NCBI RefSeq assembly: GCF_022601715.1
Contig: NZ_JAKVIM010000003.1
Location: 177,732 to 241,731, forward strand
From: Acinetobacter zhairuonensis
Lineage (GTDB): Bacteria; Pseudomonadota; Gammaproteobacteria; Pseudomonadales; Moraxellaceae
Length of the DNA stretch: 64,000 nucleotides
Direction: 5' to 3'
The notes under the pieces were generated by a model that searched no databases, was not told where the DNA came from, and saw only the letters and a program-made list of their open reading frames with translations. This document shows, in pieces, positions 18,321-28,626 of the stretch. Within the stretch, counting starts at the first letter, position 1. Every line of letters begins with the position of its first letter. The position numbers and the translations under genes are program-made.

Positions 18321-19903
18321 GATTGAGCCTCCCCAACAGAGTTATCTTGAGCAGCATTTTTTTCGAAGTGATATTTGCCAGTATGGAGTGCACTTGGACC
18401 AAGGCGAGAGAACTTAATCATCAAGTACATTTCAATAATCAGAAGTACTGTGTAGAACACTGCCAATGCTGTAATAGAACCCCAAATGTCCGCTGTTGAA
18501 AGTGTAGATGCAGACAAGTGTGTAGGTAATACTTCACCAATTGTCCAAGGTTGACGACCCACTTCAGCAACATACCAACCTGTTTGTGCAGCAATCCAAG
18601 GAAGCGGTAAAGCAAATAAGGCAAATTTAAGTAACCAAGGTTTGTTTTCAGCATTGCGTTTAGCTACTGCAAAAGTTGCTAAAACGAACAACAATAACAT
18701 TAAGAAACCAGAAGCTACCATTGCACGGAATGCCCAGAATAAACTTGGTACATGCGGAATAGTGTCTAAAGCTGCAGATTTGATTTGATCTTCAGAAGCA
18801 TCTACAACATTTGGTGTGTATTTTTTCAAGAGTAGACCGTAGCCTAAATCTTTTTGAGTATCTTCAAAAGCTGCTTTTAGTTCAGGAGATGTGTCGCCTG
18901 CACGAAGTTTCTCAAGTTGAGAGTATGCAACCATACCATTACGAATACGTTCTTCATGCTGAACTAAAAGGTCTTTAATGCCTGTTACTTCTTTTGTTGT
19001 AGAACGTGTTGCAATGATCCCCATGACATAAGGAACTTTAATTGCATAGTCAGTGGTCATGGTTTCTTTGTTTGGAATACCGAACAGGGTAAATGGTGCT
19101 GGTGCTGGGTGTGTATCCCATTCTGCTTCAATTGCAGCGAGTTTGGTTTTTTGAACATCACCTAACTCATAGCCAGATTCGTCACCGAGTAAAATAACAG
19201 AGAGTGTTGATGCCAAGCCGAAGATTGCAGCAATTGCAAAAGAACGGCGAGCAAATGGAACATCACGTTTTTTCAGTAGGTAATAACTAGAGATGGCTAA
19301 TACAAAGATGGCACCAGTCACATAACCTGCAGAAACTGTATGCACAAATTTAACTTGGGCAACAGGGTTGAAAATCAACGCGCCGAAATCCACCAATTCC
19401 ATACGCATGGTTTCATAGTTAAATTTGGAACCAACAGGGTTTTGCATCCAGCCGTTTGCAACCAGAATCCAGAGGGCGGACATATTTGAACCCAATGCAA
19501 CCAGCCATGTTACAGCTAAATGTTGTACTTTGGAGAGTCTATCCCAGCCGAAAAAGAATAAACCAATAAAGGTGGATTCAAGGAAGAAAGCCATTAAGCC
19601 TTCAATCGCCAGTGGTGCACCAAAAATATCTCCCACATAGTGCGAATAATATGCCCAGTTTGTACCGAACTGGAATTCCATGGTCAAACCAGTAGTAACT
19701 CCGAGTGCGAAGTTAATACCGAAGAGTTTCCCCCAGAATTTAGTCATGTCTTTATAAATTTCTTTGCCAGAAATGACGTACGTCGTTTCCATGATGGCAA
19801 GAATAAAAGCCAGACCAAGAGTAAGTGGAACAAAAATAAAGTGATACATCGCGGTCATTGCAAATTGGAACCGCGAAAGATCGACCACGCTTTCAGAAAT
19901 CAT
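18317..19903 (-). CDS. cydA: Cytochrome bd ubiquinol oxidase subunit I
   Basis: This 528-residue protein binds haems b558, b595 and d and the quinol. The haem ligand histidine is in [13 protein letters not shown] (H21, equal to E. coli H19), and a second ligand region is [15 protein letters not shown]. The quinol (Q) loop is long, as in E. coli. I chose the ATG at 19903, with AGGAG eight bases upstream, rather than the TTG immediately before it. The ATG overlaps the cydP stop (TGATG), so the two are translationally coupled. Confidence 0.96.
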   Translation of the reverse strand: MISESVVDLSRFQFAMTAMYHFIFVPLTLGLAFILAIMETTYVISGKEIYKDMTKFWGKLFGINFALGVTTGLTMEFQFGTNWAYYSHYVGDIFGAPLAIEGLMAFFLESTFIGLFFFGWDRLSKVQHLAVTWLVALGSNMSALWILVANGWMQNPVGSKFNYETMRMELVDFGALIFNPVAQVKFVHTVSAGYVTGAIFVLAISSYYLLKKRDVPFARRSFAIAAIFGLASTLSVILLGDESGYELGDVQKTKLAAIEAEWDTHPAPAPFTLFGIPNKETMTTDYAIKVPYVMGIIATRSTTKEVTGIKDLLVQHEERIRNGMVAYSQLEKLRAGDTSPELKAAFEDTQKDLGYGLLLKKYTPNVVDASEDQIKSAALDTIPHVPSLFWAFRAMVASGFLMLLLFVLATFAVAKRNAENKPWLLKFALFALPLPWIAAQTGWYVAEVGRQPWTIGEVLPTHLSASTLSTADIWGSITALAVFYTVLLIIEMYLMIKFSRLGPSALHTGKYHFEKNAAQDNSVGEAQS

Positions 19904-20094
19904 CAACGTGTCTCCTTGATTTGGGAAGGACTGCCAGCAATACGCTCAGCAACTTGATTGTCAAAGTTTTTGGGAATAGTCGGTGCATCAAACCAAATAT
20001 GTTTAATCGTGAGTAGGATAACGACCTTAATTATTAATATGATCGTTATTTCACGGACTAGACGTTGGTTAAAATCTTTTGGAACTAAGCTCAT
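19903..20094 (-). CDS. cydP: Cytochrome oxidase putative small subunit CydP
   Basis: This 63-residue protein has one transmembrane helix (about residues 14-34, rich in isoleucine) flanked by basic N-terminal residues (FNQRLVRE) and a soluble tail. It is the first gene of the cyd operon and overlaps cydA. Small proteins of this size and position in Acinetobacter and relatives are named CydP. A function in oxidase assembly is inferred from context only. Confidence 0.7.
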   Translation of the reverse strand: MSLVPKDFNQRLVREITIILIIKVVILLTIKHIWFDAPTIPKNFDNQVAERIAGSPSQIKETR

Positions 20095-20785
20095 ACAAAT
20101 AAGCCTGTTTTGAAACTTACTGTGTATTATTAAACAAATTTATACAAAAAATAAATAGGAAATACACTTAAAATAAAAATATATTATTAAATTTATTTAA
20201 AACAATTGCTTATGATTAAGAAAGTTATTTTTTATTCTAAAATATTCATTAAATAAACCTGACTAAAACAGTTATATTTAAATAAAATAAAATCCGACAA
20301 AAATACTTATATTTAAAAAATATAAAACCAAGTGTTTTAGTCTATTTAAAAAAGGACTAATTGTGAAGCTGTAGTGTAAAGATCGGATTTAAATTTAAAT
20401 AATTTTATTCATTCTCATATTATTTTATTATTGATCAATAAATATACACATGATTGATTGGAGCATGGAAGGCTTATTTGTAATTTTTTATATTATTGCT
20501 AGAAATTTACAAGATGGGGGGAGTTACAATGTGCAAACATAACTAAAATTTAGAAATGCTTGTACTTAAAGGAGGGGATTTGGGGATCAGATAGAGCCTA
20601 ATTTAATATGAAGCATGATTTGAAGGGTAAACAGCTATTTGTGAATAAGTGCTCAGTCACTACAGATGTCACTTTATGATCCAGTCTAATATGATAGGTG
20701 CTTTAATTTAAAAGTTAAGACGTGGCTGGTTAAGTTGCACTTATTTGGGCAATCAATCCAATGTAGAGGTAATCACGCAGCTGGA
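20095..20785. other. AT-rich intergenic region upstream of the cyd operon
   Basis: About 690 bases hold no convincing gene. The half nearest cydP is extremely AT-rich with many A and T tracts. A 14-bp perfect palindrome, TTATTGATCAATAA, lies at 20428-20441 and resembles fused FNR half-sites without the usual four-base spacer. A purine-rich AAAGGAGGGG at about 20569 has no start codon in range. The region probably carries the cyd promoter and oxygen control. Confidence 0.5.
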
Positions 20786-21415
20786 TTATTTGTTTATTTC
20801 ACTTGAGAACAATTGATTGGATTTTGAAATTTTTTTAGCAATGTAGTGCGAGTGTTTGATTCGAATCAGAATAATCTGAGACTGGAATACAAGTTCCCCA
20901 AATTCAGGCTCAACTTGTACATAGTGTAATTGACCGTATTCATCTCGTACACGTGCTTGTGCAGAGAAGCCTGGTCTTGCGTTACCACTAGAAATTGTAG
21001 CTAGCCTACCAAGTAAATTGGCTTGAAGTTGGATCTGTTTAGGTCGAATTACCTGATCCAAACAATGAATCATAAAAACTGTGAAAAAAATCGCAATAAT
21101 TAGCGCAGGTAAGATAACGTAATATGCGGGCAAGAATTTTTCTTGTTGTGCAAAATAGCTGAACTGGAGGAAGTAGCCAGAAAAGCTAAAATTCATGAGT
21201 AAGAAAACTAAGATGAGAATTTTAGAAAACTTAACGCTGAGGAGTGGTGCTTCAGCAATTCTTTGCGGAATGATTCGTTTAAAAAACTGACTTGGGCGGA
21301 TGTTAAGAAAATAGCCCACGGTTTCCACCATGCTGAGTAGTACAAGGGCAAATAAACTTAAATGAAACGGCATTAAATTTATGTCATGTAATAACTCAAG
21401 CATGGCAAATTCCAT
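20786..21415 (-). CDS. YqiJ-like inner-membrane protein with C-terminal OB-fold domain
   Basis: This 209-residue protein has hydrophobic helices at about residues 13-37, 65-87 and 98-118. A soluble C-terminal domain contains ARVRDEYGQLHYVQVEPEF and LIRIKHSHYIAKK, the YqiJ/NfeD-like OB fold. E. coli YqiJ partners with the flotillin YqiK in membrane microdomains. No flotillin gene lies here; instead it follows a Rieske ferredoxin and a PfkB kinase in one operon. Either the ATG at 21415 or the one at 21403 (preceded by GGAA) could be the start. Confidence 0.7.
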   Translation of the reverse strand: MEFAMLELLHDINLMPFHLSLFALVLLSMVETVGYFLNIRPSQFFKRIIPQRIAEAPLLSVKFSKILILVFLLMNFSFSGYFLQFSYFAQQEKFLPAYYVILPALIIAIFFTVFMIHCLDQVIRPKQIQLQANLLGRLATISSGNARPGFSAQARVRDEYGQLHYVQVEPEFGELVFQSQIILIRIKHSHYIAKKISKSNQLFSSEINK

Positions 21416-21418
21416 TGA

Positions 21419-21742
21419 TTATTCAGGCAGGTAGATTCCGCCATCAGAATGCACAGTTATCTCGACTTTTTCAAGTGATTGACCTTGGCAAGGACCAGAA
21501 ATACATTCACCTGTTTCCACCTCAAAGAGTGCACCATGGGTAGAGCATTCTATGAATTCTTGATCGCGATCTAAAAACTGATTTTCAAGAAACTCAAGTT
21601 CAACTTGTAAATGTGGACAGACATTCTGATAGGCAAAAAAAGCGCCATCACGTTGCGTAATAAAAATCGTATCACCATTCGGCGTTTCAAAAGCACGTGC
21701 TTCACGCTCTGGAATGTCTTCGGTCATACAAATTTTATGCAT
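21419..21742 (-). CDS. Rieske [2Fe-2S] ferredoxin-like protein
   Basis: This soluble protein of about 107 residues has both Rieske cluster loops: CPH in NVCPHLQVEL and CSTHGALFE, giving two Cys and two His ligands. Further on, GECISGPCQGQSL is typical of the NirD/ferredoxin-like branch. It is expected to carry electrons. The ATG at 21742 has AGAAGGAA eight or nine bases upstream and overlaps the kinase stop by one base (TAATG). An earlier in-frame ATG at 21751 is too close to that ribosome site. The partner enzyme is unknown. Confidence 0.85.
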   Translation of the reverse strand: MHKICMTEDIPEREARAFETPNGDTIFITQRDGAFFAYQNVCPHLQVELEFLENQFLDRDQEFIECSTHGALFEVETGECISGPCQGQSLEKVEITVHSDGGIYLPE

Positions 21743-22749
21743 TAGGCACATTCCTTCTTTTGAAAGTTTGCAAGTAATTGCGCGTAGTCTTGATTAGCAA
21801 GACGAGGACCAAACTGAGAAACCACCTCGCTTGAAATTAGGATGGCTAATTCAGCCGCAGTCTGTAAACTTTGACCTTCATTTAATGCATACAGGAATGA
21901 ACCCGCAAATGCATCACCAGCACCATTGGCATCGACAGCCGTCACGGCACGACCTGGTACACGAATCGTTTCTTGCTCAGAGGAAATAATCGCACCTTCA
22001 GCACTTAATGTAATTACAACGTACTGACTATGTAGCTTCAATTTTGCCAATGCATCTTCAACTGTAGTGGTTTCAGTGTACATCATGGCTTCTTGCTGAT
22101 TACAGAAGAGTAAGTCGACACCGTCATCTAACAGTTCATTTAAGCCTTCACGTGCATATTGCACCATTGCTGGATCAGACAGTGTTAATGCAATTTTGAC
22201 TTGATGAGTGCGTGCAATTTCACGGGCTTGTTTGACTGCTTGACGCGCGGTCGCACTGGTAGATAAATAGCCTTCGATATAGAGCCACTGTGCAGTTTTT
22301 AATGGTTCGAAGTCAATTTGTTCGGCAGAAAGTTCTGCGGTAATGCCTAAGTAGGTTTGCATGGTACGTTCTGAGTCAGGGCTAACCAAGACCATACATG
22401 TGCCTGTTACACCTTCACTGACCGATTTCGGTGTGGTTTGAATACCTGCATCGTTTAAACCATCTAAGTAGATTTTACCTAGCTCATCATTTCCTACGCG
22501 GCAACCATAAAATGCGGTGCCGCCTAGCGCGCTAAAGGCAACTGTTGTATTGGCAGCAGAGCCACCTGAAGCTTGACCTTTATACACTTCAGACTGTTGC
22601 AGTTGAGTGTATAAGCTTGCTTGTTGATCACCATCAGTCAGTTGCATGGTTCCTTTTTGCAGATTGTGTTGCGTAAGAAATTCATCAGAAACTTTAAATT
22701 CTTGGTCAATCAGCGCATTACCAATTGCAAAAAGATCAACAGAGGTCAT
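21742..22749 (-). CDS. PfkB-family carbohydrate/nucleoside kinase (adenosine kinase-like)
   Basis: This protein of about 335 residues belongs to the ribokinase/PfkB fold. The first signature region is GQASGGSAANTTVAFSALGG (substrate side). The ATP and catalytic motif is DANGAGDAFAGSFLYAL, with the catalytic Asp in GAGD. Overall it resembles bacterial adenosine-kinase-like enzymes, but the nucleoside or sugar is not proven. The start is set at the ATG at 22749 (MTSVDLFAIG), and a TTG three codons earlier is less likely. It is the first gene of an operon with the Rieske and YqiJ-like genes. Confidence 0.85.
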   Translation of the reverse strand: MTSVDLFAIGNALIDQEFKVSDEFLTQHNLQKGTMQLTDGDQQASLYTQLQQSEVYKGQASGGSAANTTVAFSALGGTAFYGCRVGNDELGKIYLDGLNDAGIQTTPKSVSEGVTGTCMVLVSPDSERTMQTYLGITAELSAEQIDFEPLKTAQWLYIEGYLSTSATARQAVKQAREIARTHQVKIALTLSDPAMVQYAREGLNELLDDGVDLLFCNQQEAMMYTETTTVEDALAKLKLHSQYVVITLSAEGAIISSEQETIRVPGRAVTAVDANGAGDAFAGSFLYALNEGQSLQTAAELAILISSEVVSQFGPRLANQDYAQLLANFQKKECA

Positions 22750-22897
22750 GTCGTTCAATCACATCTAAAAATAAAACACTAAGTTTACACCAATGCTCAG
22801 GATTGCAGAAGTTTTGTGAATAAAATTCAAGATTATGCCTAATTGATTGTGTTTTATTGTTTAATAAGCAAAACCAGTGTTAGGTAACAGATACAAA

Positions 22898-23347
22898 ATG
22901 GAACTCATCATTAAAGAAGCTGAACAATTACCCGCTCAAATTGAGACTTTACTCAAGCTGGCAAATAAAGAAGGGGTAAATGTTGTTCAGCGTCTCATTG
23001 ACGAATATGCAAGTGGTCAAAATCGGTTTCAGGATGAAGGTGAGTTTTTTTTAATTGCATACGATGGTGATAAGTTAATTGGTTGTGGTGGTTTAAACCA
23101 GCAACGTGAAGAAGACGGACAAAAAAGTCGAATTGGGCGAGTGCGACGTTTTTATGTCCATCCCAAATACAGACGTCATGGTGTCGGTAAAGACCTGTTG
23201 GCTTATCTGGAAAGTAAAGCCAAGCCTAATTTCTCAGCACTTTGCTTACAAACAGATACACGTTTGGCAGCAGATTTTTATCAAAAACAAAACTATGTGT
23301 GGGTTGAAAACAATCCACGCTACAATTACTTTAAATATTTAATCTAG
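22898..23347 (+). CDS. GNAT family N-acetyltransferase
   Basis: This protein of about 149 residues has a clear GNAT motif A, GRVRRFYVHPKYRRHGVGKDLL, with the RRHGVG acetyl-CoA loop, and then CLQTDTRLAADFYQKQNYVWV. I chose the ATG at 22898 (MELIIKEAEQ), with AGGTAA-type purines about 13 bases upstream; a GTG at 22877 is in frame but poorly supported. The substrate is unknown. It is read divergently from the PfkB operon. Confidence 0.85.
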   Translation: MELIIKEAEQLPAQIETLLKLANKEGVNVVQRLIDEYASGQNRFQDEGEFFLIAYDGDKLIGCGGLNQQREEDGQKSRIGRVRRFYVHPKYRRHGVGKDLLAYLESKAKPNFSALCLQTDTRLAADFYQKQNYVWVENNPRYNYFKYLI

Positions 23348-23500
23348 TTTTCAAATATTTAGCCTATTTTTTACAATACACGGTTTATTGCTGTGTATTG
23401 TTTCTGACCTGAATAAAATACTCGGGTTTATACGTGAATTATGGCGCAAACTAAAGCTATAATCATTTCAGTTTTATTTAAAAGATTATTAGGAGCACAC

Positions 23501-26440
23501 ATGACTGTAGATGTCACTGAAACCCTTTCTCAAACAGTACATCCAGCGTTTCAGTTGATTCGTCAACACCATGTTGAAGCCTTAGATATTTTAGTGACTG
23601 AGTACCAGCATAAAGTGACTGGTGCCGTACACTATCATCTTGCAACCAACCATGATGAAAATGTGTTTTTGGTGGCTTTCCGTACTCAACCCATGGACTC
23701 AAAAGGCGAAGCGCATATTTTAGAGCACACAGCCTTGTGTGGATCTGAGAAGTTCCCAGTCCGTGATCCGTTTTTCTTAATGATCCGTCGTTCATTAAAT
23801 ACCTTCATGAATGCGTTTACTGCGGCGGATTGGACGGCGTATCCATTTGCAACGCAAAACAAGAAAGATTTCCAAAACTTGCTAGAAGTATATTTAGATG
23901 CCGCATTTGCTGCGAATCTGAACCCATTAGATTTTGCTCAAGAAGGTATTCGTATTGAGCTTGAAAATGATGTGCCTGTATATAAAGGTGTGGTCTTCAA
24001 TGAAATGAAAGGTGCAATGAGTTCACCTTCAGACCAGCTTTATCATCAACTGGCGCATCATTTGTTCCCGAAAACCACCTATCACTACAATTCAGGTGGT
24101 GATCCTAAAGATATTCCAGATTTAACTTACGATGAGTTAGTGAATTTCTATAAATCACATTACCATCCAAGTAATGCGGTATTTATGACCTTTGGTAGTC
24201 AATCTGCATTTGAATTACAAGAACAGTTTGAAACTCTAGCACTGGCTAAATTTGATAAAGGTCAAACTTTATATTCTAAGCCTGAACATCGTTTAGCTGA
24301 GCCAGTCACTGTGACAGAGTCTTATGCGGTTGATGCAGAAGATTTAAAAGATAAGACCTACCACATTATTTCTTGGTTATTGCCTCAAGCAAGTGATATT
24401 AAATTACGTCTAGGTATGCGTTTAGTTGAAGGGGTTCTATTAGAAAACTCAGCATCACCATTACGCCACTATTTGGAGACCTGTGATTATGCACAATCGA
24501 CAGGTCCGATTATGGGCGTTGATGATTCAAACTTTGAAATGACCTTCTACTGTGGGGTACAGGGTTCAAATCCTGAGCATGCAGAAACCTTTAAAAAAGG
24601 TGTGTTTGAAATACTACAAGACGTTGCATCTAAACCAATCGATTCGGCTTTGATCGATGCGATTTTGCACCAAATCGAACTGCATCAACGCGAAATCAAT
24701 GGCGATGGTATGCCATATGGTTTAAGTCTAATTCTGAATGGCTTGAGTAGTGCAATTCATCATAGTGACCCGATCCATGTTTGGGATGTGGACACCGCAA
24801 TGGAGCAAGTCAAAGAAGAGTTGCAGGATCCAATGTGGCTCTCAGGTCTTATTCAAGAATATTTGATTGACAATCCGCATCGTGTGCAAATGACATTGGT
24901 GCCTGATGCAAACAAGTCTGCCAAAGAAGCGCAATCAGAAAAAGATCGTCTAGCGGCAATTGGTGCGACTTTAACTGAAGCACAAAAAGCAGAGATTCTT
25001 GCGCAAACTGAAGCGTTGAAAGTGCGTCAAGATACGCCTGATGATTTGAATCTATTACCGAAAGTAGGCTTGGAAGATGTACCTGCTGAATTACCAATTG
25101 TTCAAGGACAATTGCGTGAAATTATCAGCAATGGTTTGGATACCCCATTGAATTTGTATCATGCGGGAACCAATGGCATTTACTATCAACAAGTATTGAT
25201 TCAGATTCCTGATGAAATCGTACAGTCACCATACTTCAATCTCTTGTCTATTTTGCTCGGTGAAGTCGGTGCTGGTGAATACGATTATTTGGAATTACAA
25301 CAAATTCAAACCGCGGTCAGTGGTGGTTTGGGTATGGGTGCATCGCTACGTTCAAAAGTGGATGACAAACAGAAGATCAGTGCTTGGTTAACATTAACCA
25401 CAAAATCTTTGGTACATAATTTAGAGTCAATTCGACTGCTTAAAATTGCATTTGAACAGCTCCGTTTTGACGAGAAAGATCGCATTATTGAGTTGTTACA
25501 GCAACGTAAAACACGTTGGCAGTCTCGTTTGTCTGGTTCAGGGCATAGTTATGCCATGCAGATTGCATCGCGTCAGCACAGTGCTTTAGCTTTGCGTGAC
25601 TATAACAATACAGGTTTGGGTGCACTCAATTGGTTGGGTGAGCTAGTCACGCAAATTGAATCCAATGAAGAGGCTTACAACCACCTGATTACTGAGCTGA
25701 AGCTGATTCACTGCAAGTTATTGCAAGCACCGAAGCAATTCTTGTTGGTGTGTGAAGAGCACCAAACAGATCGTTTGTTAGAGGAAATTCAAACGGTATG
25801 GGATAAGCTTGCGGTAGATAAGACTCAACAACCATTGACAGTTGTTAGTCCTGAGGTGAATGCTCAAGATCAAGCATGGCTAATTCAAGCCAATGTTCAA
25901 TTCTGTGCATCTGCTTATCCTGCGGTCGATGTTGCCCATGCTGATGCTGCTCCATTGATGGTATTGGCAGCTTATTTACGCAATGGTTTCTTACATAGTG
26001 CGATTCGTGAAAAAGGTGGTGCTTACGGTGGTGGTGCAAGCTACGATGGTAATGCATGTTCATTCCGTTTCTATAGTTATCGTGACCCGCGCTTAGCTGA
26101 AACATTTAATGATTTTGAAGCCAGCGTGACATGGTTATTGAATGCTGAGCAGCAACCACATCAGCTAGAAGAAGCCATTTTAGGTCTGATTGCTTCTATG
26201 GATAAACCTGGTTCACCAGCAGGTGAAGCAATTACTGCCTGCTATGCGTTGTTACATGCACGTACGCCAGCATTCCGTAAGCAATTGCGTGAACGTTTAC
26301 TTGCTGTAACGCTGGATGATTTAAAACGCGTTGCGGAACAGTATTTGCTTAATCAAACTGCCAATAAAGCGGTTGTAGCACCAATGGCGAAAAAAGATGA
26401 GTTGTTGGCGTTGGGCTTCGAGATTTATCAAGTGAATTAA
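23501..26440 (+). CDS. M16C insulinase-family metalloprotease (presequence protease/PreP-like)
   Basis: This 979-residue zinc peptidase consists of two M16 halves. The inverted zinc motif HILEH is at about residue 72, with the distal glutamate in the downstream helix (IELENDVPVYKGVVFNEMKG). The M16C-associated domain follows, and the C-terminal half carries the R/Y substrate region (REKGGAYGGGASYDG). Such enzymes degrade unstructured peptides. There is no signal peptide, so it is cytosolic. The ATG at 23501 has AGGAG five bases upstream and is preferred over a frame extension to 23441. It precedes pldA by 22 bases. Confidence 0.92.
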   Translation: MTVDVTETLSQTVHPAFQLIRQHHVEALDILVTEYQHKVTGAVHYHLATNHDENVFLVAFRTQPMDSKGEAHILEHTALCGSEKFPVRDPFFLMIRRSLNTFMNAFTAADWTAYPFATQNKKDFQNLLEVYLDAAFAANLNPLDFAQEGIRIELENDVPVYKGVVFNEMKGAMSSPSDQLYHQLAHHLFPKTTYHYNSGGDPKDIPDLTYDELVNFYKSHYHPSNAVFMTFGSQSAFELQEQFETLALAKFDKGQTLYSKPEHRLAEPVTVTESYAVDAEDLKDKTYHIISWLLPQASDIKLRLGMRLVEGVLLENSASPLRHYLETCDYAQSTGPIMGVDDSNFEMTFYCGVQGSNPEHAETFKKGVFEILQDVASKPIDSALIDAILHQIELHQREINGDGMPYGLSLILNGLSSAIHHSDPIHVWDVDTAMEQVKEELQDPMWLSGLIQEYLIDNPHRVQMTLVPDANKSAKEAQSEKDRLAAIGATLTEAQKAEILAQTEALKVRQDTPDDLNLLPKVGLEDVPAELPIVQGQLREIISNGLDTPLNLYHAGTNGIYYQQVLIQIPDEIVQSPYFNLLSILLGEVGAGEYDYLELQQIQTAVSGGLGMGASLRSKVDDKQKISAWLTLTTKSLVHNLESIRLLKIAFEQLRFDEKDRIIELLQQRKTRWQSRLSGSGHSYAMQIASRQHSALALRDYNNTGLGALNWLGELVTQIESNEEAYNHLITELKLIHCKLLQAPKQFLLVCEEHQTDRLLEEIQTVWDKLAVDKTQQPLTVVSPEVNAQDQAWLIQANVQFCASAYPAVDVAHADAAPLMVLAAYLRNGFLHSAIREKGGAYGGGASYDGNACSFRFYSYRDPRLAETFNDFEASVTWLLNAEQQPHQLEEAILGLIASMDKPGSPAGEAITACYALLHARTPAFRKQLRERLLAVTLDDLKRVAEQYLLNQTANKAVVAPMAKKDELLALGFEIYQVN

Positions 26441-26462
26441 TACAATAAGAAAAGAGGTGTCT

Positions 26463-27605
26463 ATGACGTTCAAATCATTTGAACGTAATATGCTGTCGCT
26501 GAGCATGATTTTGCTCAGCTCTGCATTTTCGGCTACATATGCTCAAGATCCTGAGGCTCAAATATCGCCTGCTAGTCCAGAAGCGTGTGTAGCTTTAGAG
26601 TCTAATGCTGATCGATTGGCTTGCTATGATGCCTTGTTTAAGGTACCTGTGGATGAAGTAAAGCAGGCAGTGATAGAGTCTGTTTTAGCGAGGCATGCTG
26701 AGTTAAAGCCTGTTGAAGCGAAAGCTGCCGATAAAGAAAGTAGTAGTCTCAGTAATTTGTTTGCGTCAGAAGGACCAAAGATTGATCCAAACCATTCATT
26801 ATTAGATAGGCGCTGGGAGCTTTCAACAGACAGTAAGTTGGGAACATGGAATATACGGGCTTATAAGCCTGTGTATTTATTGCCGGTGTTTTGGTCCAGT
26901 AAGAAAAATGAATTTCCTGAAAGCCCAAATTTGAAGAACACGGTAACGGATGACCAAAACCTGAAGTCCATGGAGGCTAAATTTCAGATTTCCCTTAAAA
27001 CCAAAGCGGTTGAAAATCTATTCGGTGACAATGGTGATGTGTGGTTTGGCTATACCCAGTCATCACGCTGGCAAGTCTATAACGCAGATGAGTCTCGTCC
27101 ATTTCGTGAAACCAACTACGAGCCAGAAGCCAGTTTGATGTTCCGCACCAACTATGAGTTGTTCGGGTTAAGTGGACGTTTATTGGGGATTACCTTAAAT
27201 CACCAATCCAACGGTCGTTCAGATCCGTTGTCACGGAGTTGGAATCGAGCAATTTTAAATGTGGGTTTCGAGCGAGATAATTTCGCCTTAATGATTCGCC
27301 CTTGGTATCGTTTTGATGAAGATGCAAAAGATGATAACAATCCAGACATTAAAGATTATGTGGGGCGTGGGGACATTACGGCGTTCTATCGCAAGAATGA
27401 TCATGATTTTTCATTAATGCTACGTCACTCTTTAAAAGGTGGGGATGATTCGCATGGCGCAGTTCAGTTCGATTGGTCTTTCCCAATTCGAGGGAAATTG
27501 CGCGGTCAGTTCCAATTGTTTGATGGTTATGGTGAGAGCTTGATTGATTATAACCACCGTGCAACCTATGTCGGTTTAGGGGTGTCATTACTGAATTGGT
27601 ATTGA
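26463..27605 (+). CDS. pldA: Outer-membrane phospholipase A (PldA/OMPLA)
   Basis: This 380-residue beta-barrel lipase hydrolyses acyl chains from phospholipids that reach the outer leaflet. A signal peptide covers about residues 1-27 (ending TYA). The active-site strand is NHQSNGRSDPLSRSWNR, with H247, N251 and S249 as the catalytic neighbourhood. It is longer than E. coli PldA (289) because of a segment of about 90 residues after the signal peptide, which includes a cysteine-containing ACVALESNADRLACYD. The ATG at 26463 follows AAAGAGG. It is probably cotranscribed with the upstream protease. Confidence 0.92.
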   Translation: MTFKSFERNMLSLSMILLSSAFSATYAQDPEAQISPASPEACVALESNADRLACYDALFKVPVDEVKQAVIESVLARHAELKPVEAKAADKESSSLSNLFASEGPKIDPNHSLLDRRWELSTDSKLGTWNIRAYKPVYLLPVFWSSKKNEFPESPNLKNTVTDDQNLKSMEAKFQISLKTKAVENLFGDNGDVWFGYTQSSRWQVYNADESRPFRETNYEPEASLMFRTNYELFGLSGRLLGITLNHQSNGRSDPLSRSWNRAILNVGFERDNFALMIRPWYRFDEDAKDDNNPDIKDYVGRGDITAFYRKNDHDFSLMLRHSLKGGDDSHGAVQFDWSFPIRGKLRGQFQLFDGYGESLIDYNHRATYVGLGVSLLNWY

Positions 27606-27618
27606 TCCTTTACAGATA

Positions 27619-27653
27619 AAAAAGCCTGAAATACAAATTTCAGGCTTTTTTTT
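27619..27653 (+). terminator. Rho-independent terminator after pldA
   Basis: AAGCCTGAAAT and ATTTCAGGCTT form an 11-bp stem with a four-base loop, followed by a run of eight T residues. Confidence 0.92.
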
Positions 27654-27736
27654 AAATGGATCTTTTGTGGTGTATATACACTTTGCAATTAATGCGGTAT
27701 CAGAGCGTGTTTTTGTAAAAGAGGCTGATGAAATGC

Positions 27737-28626
27737 CTATTTTACGCCACTACAAATTCCAGTATGGTCTAAATAATCCTTTCCGATGCTGTACCATTGA
27801 TTTTCTTCTATATTGTTAGGGTCTTTTGTTTCAATGAATTCAGTTACTAAGGTTGGATTCGCATGCGGTTTAAATTCAAAATCATCTGCATAATATCTTT
27901 GCGCAATATTCGCCACTTTTTGTTCTTTGCAGTTGATCAGGACTTCATTGACCACAGAAGTTGCCGCTTTTCCCTTAATAGAAAATTCATCATAGCGCTT
28001 CATGCGAACAGGAAAGGGCTGATCTAGGCGGGCATGCTTTAGATCTTCTTTGTTGATGTAGTTTGGCATTACTCTTTCATCGGGAGTAGTGAGTTTCCAA
28101 TCCTTTTGTATGTCATTTTTAGGTGGACTAAAAGCTTTGAAGTCGGGTGCTTTGGCACAGTATTGCTCGGCAGCATATGAACCTTTTAAAAACATATTCC
28201 ATTTAGAGGCATCCACAGCTTTCTTTAAATCAACCAGAACTTCAGAATGCTCTCTTGCCTTGCCCGTATCATCTAGACTCGTGCGAATTTCATATTGGCA
28301 CAATCAAGCAGTAAGACTTGAGTAAAGGTTGTATCCTCAGCCTTGCCAGAAGGACCTATTGTAGTAACAATGCTTTTTTCTCTGACCAAAAATGGCGAAT
28401 TAAATTGAACTGACTTGAGATTTTGCTCATCAACAAAACGTTGAGTTGCAATCAGGGTCGGTTGATTAGGGTCTGCACCGTCTCGATCAGCTCTCCAGTG
28501 ATCGGCTAATTGCCAATTCGGCTGTTGTTTAAGAAGCGTGTCTAATGGAGTGTCGTTTTTTTTACTCGTACAGGCAGAGAATAAAAGAGTTGAAGCTGTG
28601 AGTATGCATAATGTTTGTTTTTTCAT
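27737..28626 (-). pseudogene. Lipoprotein gene split by a frameshift
   Basis: The first part (28626 down to 28273) encodes a lipoprotein signal peptide with a lipobox, LLFSACTSKK, and 117 residues ending LLLDCANMKFARV then stop. The second part (28303 down to 27737) continues in a different frame with LDDTGKAREHSEVLVDLKKA and a second similar cysteine unit (VLINCKEQKVANIAQ), ending CSGVK. The two overlap near 28273-28303. Removing one lesion equal to a one-base deletion would give a single lipoprotein of about 296 residues. I do not recognise the family. A sequencing error is an alternative to real decay. Confidence 0.7.

Noticed and set aside
20465..20542. A 25-residue frame (MEGLFVIFYIIARNL...) in the gap before cydP
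   Set aside because: It has only a weak TGGAGC site very close to the ATG and no terminator or conservation argument, so I did not list it as a gene.
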